A stretch of DNA of 64,000 bases from an uncultured Bacteroides sp. (lineage in GTDB: Bacteria; Bacteroidota; Bacteroidia; Bacteroidales; Bacteroidaceae). Positions 54,594 through 62,325 of this stretch are shown here, piece after piece. The stretch lies in contig NZ_CANRPM010000001.1 of the NCBI RefSeq assembly GCF_947632445.1, positions 86,519 to 150,518 of the forward strand, given 5' to 3'. The translations under genes were made by a program, and so were the position numbers. The stretch's first letter is position 1, and every line of letters begins with the position of its first letter. The notes beneath the pieces are model-generated. The model searched no databases. It saw only the letters and a list, made by a program, of their open reading frames with translations, and was not told the origin of the DNA.

Positions 54594-55763
54594 TTATTCT
54601 TCGTAAAGCAAATAGGGCTTGCGCTGTTCCTTGAATTTCTTTACATCGTCTTGCCACATGGCTTTGATTTCTGCGGCGCTTTTTCCGTCTTCAATCATCT
54701 TGCGCACGTAGTCTACGCCTATCAGCTTTTCAAAGAAAGAGCGGAAAAAATGATCGCCCATGTTCAGATTGCGGTAGGCGTCGATAACGTAAGTCAGGTC
54801 TACGCCCCGTTTCCAAATCTCTTCATCGCCCATGCCGCTCAGGTCTACACCGTAACACAACTTGTTGAGCTGAGGCGGGTTCTTGGCACCGGACACGCTT
54901 CGTGGCGTGAAGCTGAAGTCGCAGCCCTTCATATCGGGATGTCCATAGACTTGAAAGGGCTTGTCCGTTCCTCGTCCTAAGCTAACGGGGGTTGCCTCGA
55001 AGTAGCAGATCGAAGGATATAGATAGACAGACTTCATGTTCGGAAGATTGGGCGACGGAGGGACAGGCAGCCTGTACATCGTCTGATGCGTATAGTTCTT
55101 GCAAGGAATAACGGTCACGTCGCACACGCGGGAGGCGGGTAGCCACCGTTCACCGTTGACCATCAGAGCCAATTCGCCTAACGTCATGCCATGTACAACA
55201 GGGATTGGAAGCCAGCCTACACCCGATTTGTGCTTCATATCCAGTATCGGTCCGTCCACGTAGTGCCCGTTTGGGTTAGGGCGATCCAGTATCAGCATCT
55301 TGCGGCCGTATTCAGCGCAGGCGTCCATCAGGCGGCACATGGAGGCATAATAGGTGTAGTAACGAAGTCCTACGTCCTGGATGTCGACGATGAGAATGTC
55401 GAATTTACGCATAGATTGTTCGCTTGGCTTACCCGGCTTGCCGTCGTAAAGCGACAGGATAGGCACTCCCGTCTTTGAGTCTACGGAACTTGACACATGC
55501 TCTCCTGCATCGGCATTGCCTCGAAATCCATGTTCGGGCGAGAATATCGCCACTACATTGAGGTTGTTCTCCAGCAGGACATCCACTACATGTTTGCTGC
55601 CAATCATGCCGGTATGATTGGAAAAGACGGCAATCCGTTTTCCTTTCAGCATCGAAAAATATTCGGAGGTTTGCTCGTCGCCGGGGATAACCCTGTCTTC
55701 TCGGCTCCGGCATTCGCAGCACCAGCATAGCATAGACAATAAGAATATGAGCATTTTTTTCAT
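54594..55763 (-). CDS. namZ: Exo-beta-N-acetylmuramidase NamZ (DUF1343)
   Basis: 389 aa. A signal region with a cysteine-rich lipobox-like end (SMLCWCCEC) suggests a lipoprotein. DUF1343 motifs include GKRIAVFSNHTGMIG (~41), FSPEHGFRG (~75), FDILIVDIQDVGLRYYTY (~121) and LDRPNPNGHYVDGP (~155). NamZ from Bacillus and Tannerella releases MurNAc from the non-reducing ends of peptidoglycan fragments. It is the first gene of the salvage operon. The EHGF glutamate is a likely catalytic residue by homology. Confidence 0.9.
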   Translation of the reverse strand: MKKMLIFLLSMLCWCCECRSREDRVIPGDEQTSEYFSMLKGKRIAVFSNHTGMIGSKHVVDVLLENNLNVVAIFSPEHGFRGNADAGEHVSSSVDSKTGVPILSLYDGKPGKPSEQSMRKFDILIVDIQDVGLRYYTYYASMCRLMDACAEYGRKMLILDRPNPNGHYVDGPILDMKHKSGVGWLPIPVVHGMTLGELALMVNGERWLPASRVCDVTVIPCKNYTHQTMYRLPVPPSPNLPNMKSVYLYPSICYFEATPVSLGRGTDKPFQVYGHPDMKGCDFSFTPRSVSGAKNPPQLNKLCYGVDLSGMGDEEIWKRGVDLTYVIDAYRNLNMGDHFFRSFFEKLIGVDYVRKMIEDGKSAAEIKAMWQDDVKKFKEQRKPYLLYEE

Positions 55764-55812
55764 GGCTGTCTACGGATTGTTTCTTGTTTCACACGCTAAA
55801 TTATTCTTCTTT

Positions 55813-56586
55813 CTAATAGGATACACTTACTTCAAAACCTGCTCCCTTCACGAGTGCGGCAATACGGTCAAGTTCTTCGTGTGCAGCCTTTCGCAAATCG
55901 CGGTCAGGTGTCTCACGATCAATGGTATAAATCATTACCTGACGGGGTGCTATCTCTTTTACTTTCTCCAGCCAGGGGAGGACATATCTGTCTGACGTGT
56001 TGTCCATATCCTTGTCTTTATACCCGCCTTTGAGGAACATGGTCTGAATAATGCAGCGTCCTTTAAATGCCTTCATACCTTCGATGATGTCGGCTATGGC
56101 ATATTTGCCTGTCGGACGATCGAGGTCTCGGATATAGTTCTCGTCTGCCGTGTCGAGCTTCAGAATATTATTGTCTACCTTGTTCAACGCATCAAAGACA
56201 GCAGGCTTGTGGATAAAAGTAGCGTTGCTGAGCACACTGACCTTGGCATTTGGAAAATAGTGGTCGCGTAAAACCAACGTATCGTCAATAATCTCGGCAA
56301 AATGCGGATGGGCGGTCGGCTCTCCATTGCCGGCAAAAGTCAGTACATCGGGCGCAGGACCATTGGCTTTCATATCCTGCAGACGGGCTTCGAGTACTTG
56401 GCGCACTTCTTCACGTGTCGGACGGGGAAGTTTCGGACGAAAATCTTCATTGAAACCACATTCGCAATAGATGCAGTTGAACGTACATAGTTTACCATCG
56501 GCAGGCATCAGGTTGATACCCAACGAGACTCCCAAACGACGGGAATGAACAGGCCCAAAGACGGGTGAAAGATAGATGACAGTCAT
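55813..56586 (-). CDS. Radical SAM protein (COG0731-like)
   Basis: 257 aa. The [4Fe-4S]/SAM motif is CTFNCIYCECG (CxxxCxxC). It also has FAGNGEPTAHP (~90), typical of small radical SAM proteins related to TYW1 and pyruvate formate-lyase activators. It lacks extra C-terminal cysteine clusters. Function unknown. The ATG at 56586 is preferred over a TTG at 56601, which would be very close to the TATCTTTG promoter box at 56612-56619. Confidence 0.85.
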   Translation of the reverse strand: MTVIYLSPVFGPVHSRRLGVSLGINLMPADGKLCTFNCIYCECGFNEDFRPKLPRPTREEVRQVLEARLQDMKANGPAPDVLTFAGNGEPTAHPHFAEIIDDTLVLRDHYFPNAKVSVLSNATFIHKPAVFDALNKVDNNILKLDTADENYIRDLDRPTGKYAIADIIEGMKAFKGRCIIQTMFLKGGYKDKDMDNTSDRYVLPWLEKVKEIAPRQVMIYTIDRETPDRDLRKAAHEELDRIAALVKGAGFEVSVSY

Positions 56587-56611
56587 ACCAATCTCTAACA
56601 AATAACGAAAA

Positions 56612-56619
56612 CAAAGATA
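56612..56619 (-). promoter_or_regulatory. -7 box of the radical SAM gene
   Basis: TATCTTTG on the minus strand, about 26 bp before the ATG at 56586. Confidence 0.5.
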
Positions 56620-56675
56620 AGCAAAATGAATGAATTCACTGGTTTTCTTTCCAAAATAAACACGCTCTCCATGCG

Positions 56676-58685
56676 TTAGAATTTCAGTCGGATCTGTACT
56701 TGCAGGTCCGACTTTTTATTTCCTCTTATCAAATCGTTGCCCGAACCTATCTCATCCCTATCCTGATAAATGGTTTGCCCGAACTTGGCTATCACCATCA
56801 GCCAGTTTCGGAAATCGTAACGCAAGTGAGCGGAGAAACGAAAACCGCGCCCATAGAACGAAGGTGTATAGAAAGTGTAAAGCAAACCTTTTTCATAGGC
56901 ATAGACACGCGAATCATAATCATCAGTATGAAAATAAGTACCTTGCAGCGAGGCAGCCAAAGGCACGAAAGGTAATTGCACACTACACGATTGAGTTGCC
57001 TGCCATCCCTGGCTATATTGTAAGGAAGGTTGGCTGAAATGATTGTAATCGAGCGTAGTACGCAGGTTCCAAATGCCCTGCATGTAGTTGAGTCGATAAC
57101 GTATTTTGTGATGATAAGTGGGCAATATCGTTTCACCTCCGCTGCCCGTCACGTCCCTTTCCTTCCGCTTGAAACGATAGTTGGCATACATCGACCATTG
57201 TTTGTCGGGTGTGAATGTAACTTGAAGCAAACCGTCCACTCCTTTCGAAGGCTTGCTGATGCGGTACTTCCACCAGGGAAACGAAAAGAGGTCGATTGCA
57301 CCAAAGAAACGCCATCGGGCGAAAAGCGATGCTTCACTGCCCAAGAAAAAGCCTTTTTCGTTCTGTGAAGCACTGCTTTCTCCAAACGAATGGGCAAACA
57401 TCCCCCAATAGTCGCGAGAATAATGACGATGAATGAGTATCACCTTGCAATCACTACCAGCCTGATAGTGCAACTGATTAAGAAAAGCACGACCATGCTT
57501 TCCCAAAGCCTCTTCCCCTACAAAAGTAAACCTGCCCAACCGATATCTATAATCCACACTTACGTTGTAGAAATGATTGCCACGCAGATTGTAACGGGCA
57601 TATTCCCTTAAATCCGGTTCATAAGGATGATTAAAGAAATAATATACGCCCGTCATACCTACCTTCAGACGAGACGTTTCATAAGAAACATTTCCCCCTG
57701 CCACCTGCATTATGAAAGCATGCCTCTTGGATACTTCGTTTTTCGTGCGATGAAGACCTGTTTTATAGATAGAAGTGATTACGTTATCCTCTGCTGCACC
57801 ATCCATCCGCCGATGTGAATAGAAAGCCGATGTCTGCCAACGAGATGCCAAACGGACAGTAGTTCCCACCCCTTTGAAGTAATTGTATTCGTCTGACGAG
57901 CTATGTTTACGGAAACCTTCTGTACGGTTTTCAGTGGTCACCAACGAAAATGTCTTGCCAAATCCGAAGTTATTGCCCAATACCAATCCCTGTCCGAAAC
58001 TGGCCTTATAGTTACCTACGACCAAAGTCTGCAAGCATCCATAATCTTTCATCAGCAGATAGAAGGAATAATAGTCATATCCTTGACGGTTATGTAAGGC
58101 AAAGAAAGGTTCGCCCGCATCCTTCTCTCCCGTCATTCCCACTTGCAAACGGTCACTATAACGAAAATTATAACGTAACGAATGGTAGAGTGAAGGACCC
58201 AAATAACTCGTCTCATATCCCTTGCGCGTATAGAAAGGCATATCAAAACGACCCGTCATCTCATGCTTTCCACACTTCAATATACGTCTCAACGAAGGAA
58301 ATTTCTCTTTTTCACGCGAAGGAACCACACAGACAAAAGGAAGCAGCCGTTCGATAGTCGCCTTGTCCATCTTCTCTACCAACTGAAGTTCGTATAAAGT
58401 CTGCATATCGCCATGTACATATATGTAAGCCAGCAGATTTTCTATCTGAACGTCCGACAGGAAAGGAAATATCTTCAGTTGTTGTCGTGTGGCCGTATTC
58501 AAGTTCAGTTTCTCAGTCTGCCGATAGGAAAGCTCCTCCAGTTCGTCTTCCCAATCCGTACTTTCAGTTTCTGTAGCCAGCTGTTCCAGGTTTTCTTCCA
58601 AAAGCATCAGATTGGTATTCTGACCCTGTACGGCAGAAGAAATCAATCCGATTAACAGACACATTCCTATCTTTATATTTCCCAT
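56676..58685 (-). CDS. Helix-hairpin-helix plus outer-membrane barrel protein
   Basis: 669 aa. A signal peptide ends near AVQGQ. Residues ~55-115 form two helix-hairpin-helix motifs of the ComEA type (LNLNTATRQQLKIFPFLSD; LYELQLVEKMDKATIERLLP). The rest is a long beta-barrel with many aromatic strands (YHSLRYNFRYSDRLQVGMTG; SVDYRYRLGRFTFVG) ending LQVQIRLKF. HHH units in ComEA bind DNA without sequence preference; here they would face the periplasm under an outer-membrane barrel. A DNA-uptake role is attractive but untested. Confidence 0.8.
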   Translation of the reverse strand: MGNIKIGMCLLIGLISSAVQGQNTNLMLLEENLEQLATETESTDWEDELEELSYRQTEKLNLNTATRQQLKIFPFLSDVQIENLLAYIYVHGDMQTLYELQLVEKMDKATIERLLPFVCVVPSREKEKFPSLRRILKCGKHEMTGRFDMPFYTRKGYETSYLGPSLYHSLRYNFRYSDRLQVGMTGEKDAGEPFFALHNRQGYDYYSFYLLMKDYGCLQTLVVGNYKASFGQGLVLGNNFGFGKTFSLVTTENRTEGFRKHSSSDEYNYFKGVGTTVRLASRWQTSAFYSHRRMDGAAEDNVITSIYKTGLHRTKNEVSKRHAFIMQVAGGNVSYETSRLKVGMTGVYYFFNHPYEPDLREYARYNLRGNHFYNVSVDYRYRLGRFTFVGEEALGKHGRAFLNQLHYQAGSDCKVILIHRHYSRDYWGMFAHSFGESSASQNEKGFFLGSEASLFARWRFFGAIDLFSFPWWKYRISKPSKGVDGLLQVTFTPDKQWSMYANYRFKRKERDVTGSGGETILPTYHHKIRYRLNYMQGIWNLRTTLDYNHFSQPSLQYSQGWQATQSCSVQLPFVPLAASLQGTYFHTDDYDSRVYAYEKGLLYTFYTPSFYGRGFRFSAHLRYDFRNWLMVIAKFGQTIYQDRDEIGSGNDLIRGNKKSDLQVQIRLKF

Positions 58686-58788
58686 AGTATTCGATGTAAC
58701 TTTTTATTTATGGCCGACGAAGTTACTTTAAATAAGTTAACGATGCAAGGAAAAAGGAAGATATTCAAATAAATATCAAAAAATGGTG

Positions 58789-58796
58789 TACTTTTG
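58789..58796 (+). promoter_or_regulatory. -7 box of the DUF4294 gene
   Basis: TACTTTTG lies only 4 bp before GTG 58801 and overlaps the codons after ATG 58783, implying a leaderless or near-leaderless message. Confidence 0.55.
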
Positions 58797-58800
58797 CAGC

Positions 58801-59403
58801 GTGAATAAAAAACTCATCATATTATCTTTCATCCTGTTAACAACTGCCGCTCTTAATGGTTATGCCCAACAGAAGAACCAACAACCTGACAAGGTATATC
58901 TTACTCCCATGACCATTTATGAGGGTGATACCATTCCTTACGTAAAGTTACCGACCGTTTATATATTCAAACCGCTAAAGTTCAAAAATAAAAGAGCTCG
59001 TACACAATATTATAAATTAGTACGCGATGTCAAGAAAGTATTGCCCATTGCCAAAGAAGTCAACCAAATTGTCATCGAAACCTACGAATACCTGCAAACG
59101 CTTCCTCCCAAAGAAAGATCCAAACACTTGAAGCGGGTGGAGAAAAGCTTGAAAGAACAATACATGCCCCGTATGAAGAAACTTACCTTTTCACAAGGCA
59201 AACTATTAATAAAGCTGGTGGATAGACAGACTCACTCTACAGGTTATGAATTAGTGAAAGCTTTTCTTGGTACTTTCCGTGCAGGCTTCTACCAGACATT
59301 CGCCGCCCTCTTCGGTGCCAGTTTGAAGAAAGAATACAACGCTACAGGCGATGATGCACTGACCGAACGTATCGTTCTATTGGTAGAAAGCGGACAGCTC
59401 TAA
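58801..59403 (+). CDS. DUF4294 domain protein
   Basis: 200 aa from a GTG start (VNKKLIILSFIL), with a signal peptide ending near GYAQQ. The mature part is the DUF4294 pattern (YLTPMTIYEGDTIPYVKLPTVY, then a basic helical region KVLPIAKEVNQIVIETYEYL). Secreted or periplasmic, function unknown. The ATG at 58783 would be upstream of the expected transcription start, so GTG 58801 is preferred. Confidence 0.8.
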   Translation: MNKKLIILSFILLTTAALNGYAQQKNQQPDKVYLTPMTIYEGDTIPYVKLPTVYIFKPLKFKNKRARTQYYKLVRDVKKVLPIAKEVNQIVIETYEYLQTLPPKERSKHLKRVEKSLKEQYMPRMKKLTFSQGKLLIKLVDRQTHSTGYELVKAFLGTFRAGFYQTFAALFGASLKKEYNATGDDALTERIVLLVESGQL

Positions 59404-59407
59404 TAAA

Positions 59408-60149
59408 AGTAAGTTCGAAATAAAATCAAAGACATATAAGTTGCCCGTCATTGATAAAGTTCACTTCAATGGCAGATTTCTTTTCAAAGAAACAATAGGC
59501 TGCGATAACCGACAATGAATTGGCAATGAAATTACTGAAAAAAAATGTCGTGAGTGTTCTCTCTGTGCAATTTCCTTCAGTTCATCATTGACCGTTTCAA
59601 TCAAGGCTCTTTTCTAAGCAAAATACTCATCAGAGAGTTTCATGTTGTTTTTAACTTTAGTGCTCAGCTGTATTTCTATCTTTATATATCCTTTGCCTAC
59701 ACATAATTTCCTTTTTACGTTCTCTAGGAACTTACTCTGTTTCAATTGATTCCCGAACATTCACGTTTCTAGGCATAAACATAAAGTTAAGGATTTCTCC
59801 TTTGTCATTAATGATCAAGTGCAATTAAAATACTCCCTGTAAATAATACTTGAAGCAGCGAAAACCACTGGAGCAAAACAAGATAAAAATAATCATAATC
59901 TCAGCATCGCTAATTCGATAGGGCTTATTGTGATGTTTGGTCTTCTTGTCTACAATCATATACTTTTCCTGTTGTGATGAAAATTCCTTGCAAAAAATCA
60001 TTGGTTATACGATAATTTCTATAATTTTGAATTTTGAGAATATAACGGTAATCGTTTAAAGATTATATTTAACATTATAAATTTAATATATTTATTGCTA
60101 CATTTTTTATTATCAGGTGAATAAATTAATCTTTATTTCGAACTCACGT
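59408..60149 (-). mobile_element. Degraded IS982-family element
   Basis: 742 bp with terminal inverted repeats AGTAAGTTCGAAATAAAATC (left) and AATCTTTATTTCGAACTCACGT (right), the same type as at 17326-17632. On the minus strand the C-terminal transposase code RKRALIETVNDELKEIAQRE and, after a frameshift, IAAYCFFEKKSAIEVNF are clearly IS982. Multiple frameshifts and deletions make it inactive. Confidence 0.8.
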
Positions 60150-60156
60150 AATTTAT

Positions 60157-60569
60157 ATGGAGATAAGAAGTTATTCGTATATCAAAAAACTTCTAGGTGA
60201 TAGAACCTATGAAGAATTTAGGAGGTATGCTAAGACATACGTTCCTATTGCAACAATCATACTTGTAGTATTGCTTGTGTTATCGCAATTTGTACATTGG
60301 GGAATAGTAAGCTGTTTGTTAATATAGCATTAGGTACATCCTTAGTATTTATTGCTTATGTTCTTGGTGTGATTCTGCTTCTAGATTTTGGAGTAGATGT
60401 TGAAATGAAAGAATATCGGAATGGTAGGTTTTCTTTGCCTGAAGTAATGCCTTCCAATTTCAAGAATACTATTATATGGGCTTACACCTTGTTCATCCTT
60501 GGTATTGCGGCTATATACTTCAGTAACAAGTATAAAAAAACTATGCTTTTGAATGCCAAACTTTCCTAG
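60157..60569 (+). pseudogene. Frameshifted small membrane protein gene
   Basis: From ATG 60157 the frame encodes MEIRSYSYIKKLLGDRTYEE, then one membrane helix, and stops at 60327. The overlapping frame from about 60297 (no ATG) continues as GNSKLFVNIALGTSLVFIAY with two more helices to TAG 60567-60569. Joining them at the TTGGGGA stretch gives one ~135-aa protein with three membrane helices. It is probably a single gene broken by one indel; unrecognised family. A/T-rich. Confidence 0.45.
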
Positions 60570-60751
60570 TGGATGAAAATAGGGGTATATACCATTTGGA
60601 ATATGGTAATGATGATGAATATATGGAATATACCACCAAAATGAAAGGATATGAATTAGAGGATTATAATTATACCTTTTGTGAATCATGCAAAGAATGG
60701 CTTGAAGAAATGGAAATGGTGGTTGACGTGGAAAAATATTCCCGTAGATGA
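60569..60751 (+). CDS. Small acidic hypothetical protein
   Basis: 60 aa from a GTG that overlaps the preceding stop. Acidic and aromatic (MDENRGIYHLEYGNDDEYME; FCESCKEWLEEMEM). Composition looks protein-like but there is no family match I recognise and no clear start signal; it may be another fragment of a decayed locus. Confidence 0.3.
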   Translation: MDENRGIYHLEYGNDDEYMEYTTKMKGYELEDYNYTFCESCKEWLEEMEMVVDVEKYSRR

Positions 60752-60799
60752 GGAACTTAAAGACAGGAGAAAACTGGAAATAATCAGTAACTCTTGAGC

Positions 60800-60878
60800 A
60801 AGGATGTAAATTAAACTGTGTCAGCAAAGTTAATATTTTATTTCTTCTCTTTGCTGACACAGTTTAATTTACATCCTT
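60800..60878. repeat. Perfect 30-bp inverted repeat
   Basis: AAGGATGTAAATTAAACTGT continues GTCAGCAAAG (60800-60829); its exact reverse complement is at 60849-60878, with a 19-nt A/T-rich loop. The TAAATTAAACTGTGTCA word resembles IS256/Mutator-type terminal repeats, so this could be two fused element ends with the interior lost. It could also act as a strong terminator. Confidence 0.65.
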
Positions 60879-60888
60879 TTCTTTTTTC

Positions 60889-61435
60889 GTGTGTATTGAT
60901 CTGTGCCTTGAATGTACGATGTCGGCCTTGTTTTTCGACAGGTCGTTGATACACTTGATGATGCACCTCTTCCTTAGCATGATTTTGTCCCACATGGACA
61001 TGAGCTTTGCCTTCTGCCGTTATACACGTAAGTTCGGGTTAAGTCCATCACCAATCATATCAATCAACAGTTTATTGGGTTACCAAATTTTGGTCGCCTG
61101 ATTTATGCAAATGGTCATTATTGCCAAATGACGAGCTGCCCGTTCGTTTTTGGAACCTCGAAATCGAAGTTCACTTCCGGCTTTGTGACGAAGATACCCT
61201 TGAATACCTTCATATGTTTCCACTGCCCACATATACAAGACAGATAATAATGCTTGAAATTGCGGTAGGTGTTGAAGTGAAAAACAGATCAGAATGGTAA
61301 TGACCTCTGCATCGAACATCATGCGTTTTCTGTGGCGCTTGGGGACATCTGGAGATGACGGATAGTTTTTGCTATCTCAATCTCAAATTCTTGCAGGAAT
61401 CATCAATGATATGGTATTTATTGCTATTTCCACTT
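60889..61435 (-). pseudogene. Decayed IS982-type transposase
   Basis: Minus strand carries a broken N-terminal part (NKYHIIDDSCKN near 61430-61385; FDAEVITILICF and, after a frameshift, NTYRNFKHYYL near 61310-61240) and a C-terminal part (MSMWDKIMLRKRCIIKCIND at 61001 downward; KADIVHSRHRSIH). The middle is missing and stops interrupt the frame. This is a different IS982 lineage from the 59408 copy. Confidence 0.65.
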
Positions 61436-61465
61436 GTATTCCTTTACTCCGCCACGCAGCACTTC

Positions 61466-61540
61466 CTGAAGTCCCGACGCAGTGCTGCGTGAGGGTGTCA
61501 TACAGTGCTTTCTGGGGAGGGGATGAAGCACTTCGTCAAA
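61466..61540. repeat. Intergenic repeat family 2, copy 2
   Basis: Contains AGCACTT, CAGTGCTGCGTGAGGG, GTCATACAGTGCTTTCTGGG and AAGCACTT within about 70 bp; it aligns with the minus strand of 23184-23280. No coding content. Confidence 0.55.
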
Positions 61541-61624
61541 GGGTCAGCCGGCACGTCGTCGGGACGGAAAAATTTGCCCGTGAAAAAAGACGGAAGAAAA
61601 ACGGGGTTTTGGCACGGGTAAAAC

Positions 61625-61823
61625 AGTCCTGTCACACCAATTTGCTGATATACAGTTGGTTGCTGCGACACGTGACAGGGCCGTGCAAACTTTTTTGAAA
61701 TAAAATAAAAAATAGGCTGCCTTTAAAGGCAAGGTATTTTTTATTTTTCGCGAAAATGTTTACCAAATGTCCCAAGGTGTCGCACTAATTTATTGATAAT
61801 CTGCCACTTGGTGTGACAGGACT
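61625..61823. repeat. MITE-like segment with 16-bp inverted ends
   Basis: AGTCCTGTCACACCAA (61625-61640) and TTGGTGTGACAGGACT (61808-61823) are exact reverse complements. In the centre TGCCTTTAAAGGCA (about 61717-61730), flanked by A/T runs, forms a terminator-like palindrome. About 200 bp, no coding capacity. The following 61824-62325 has no supported gene; a 64-codon frame at 61950-62144 is too weak to call. Confidence 0.5.
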
Positions 61824-62290
61824 ATTTTGGGCCCTCCTGGACTTTTCCAAAATGATTAAAATTCGCCGAGTTCACGTTAAATTACTAACATCAATGATAT
61901 TATCAAAAGAATAGCAGCTTGAAAAAGCTACCGATTCAACTTTATTAAGATGTGGCTTATCCCGAACTCGCGTATACACAGAAAAGTGGAAAAGGAAAAG
62001 TCTGCCGTCATAAAGAATGATATTGAACTGCACATGTACAAGGTGCATGACAGCATACTGGTTTTCCTTAACATCTGCTGCCTGTACAATGAAAAAAGAT
62101 GTATGGTACACGGAAATATAAAGGGAACGCCTACTCCTGCATGATACTACGCTCCATCACCTTTTTGTCTACTACCTTGAACATAACGAAATCCACGTTC
62201 GTTAAGGGGGACTTTTGAGGAGTTTGTTTCTTAGATGTGGAAATAAAGCAAGTCATTATGGGCATATAGCGTTATTCTATTGAAATTTAC

Positions 62291-62298
62291 TATATTTG
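62291..62298 (+). promoter_or_regulatory. -7 box of the PD-(D/E)XK gene
   Basis: TATATTTG, about 28 bp before the ATG at 62326, matches TAnnTTTG. Confidence 0.5.
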
Positions 62299-62325
62299 CG
62301 CTTAAAAAACCAATAAATATTTGTT

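Noticed and set aside
61950-62144. 64-aa ORF in the IS-rich stretch
   Set aside because: Weakly protein-like but unrecognised and without supporting signals; possibly a fragment of a lost mobile gene.
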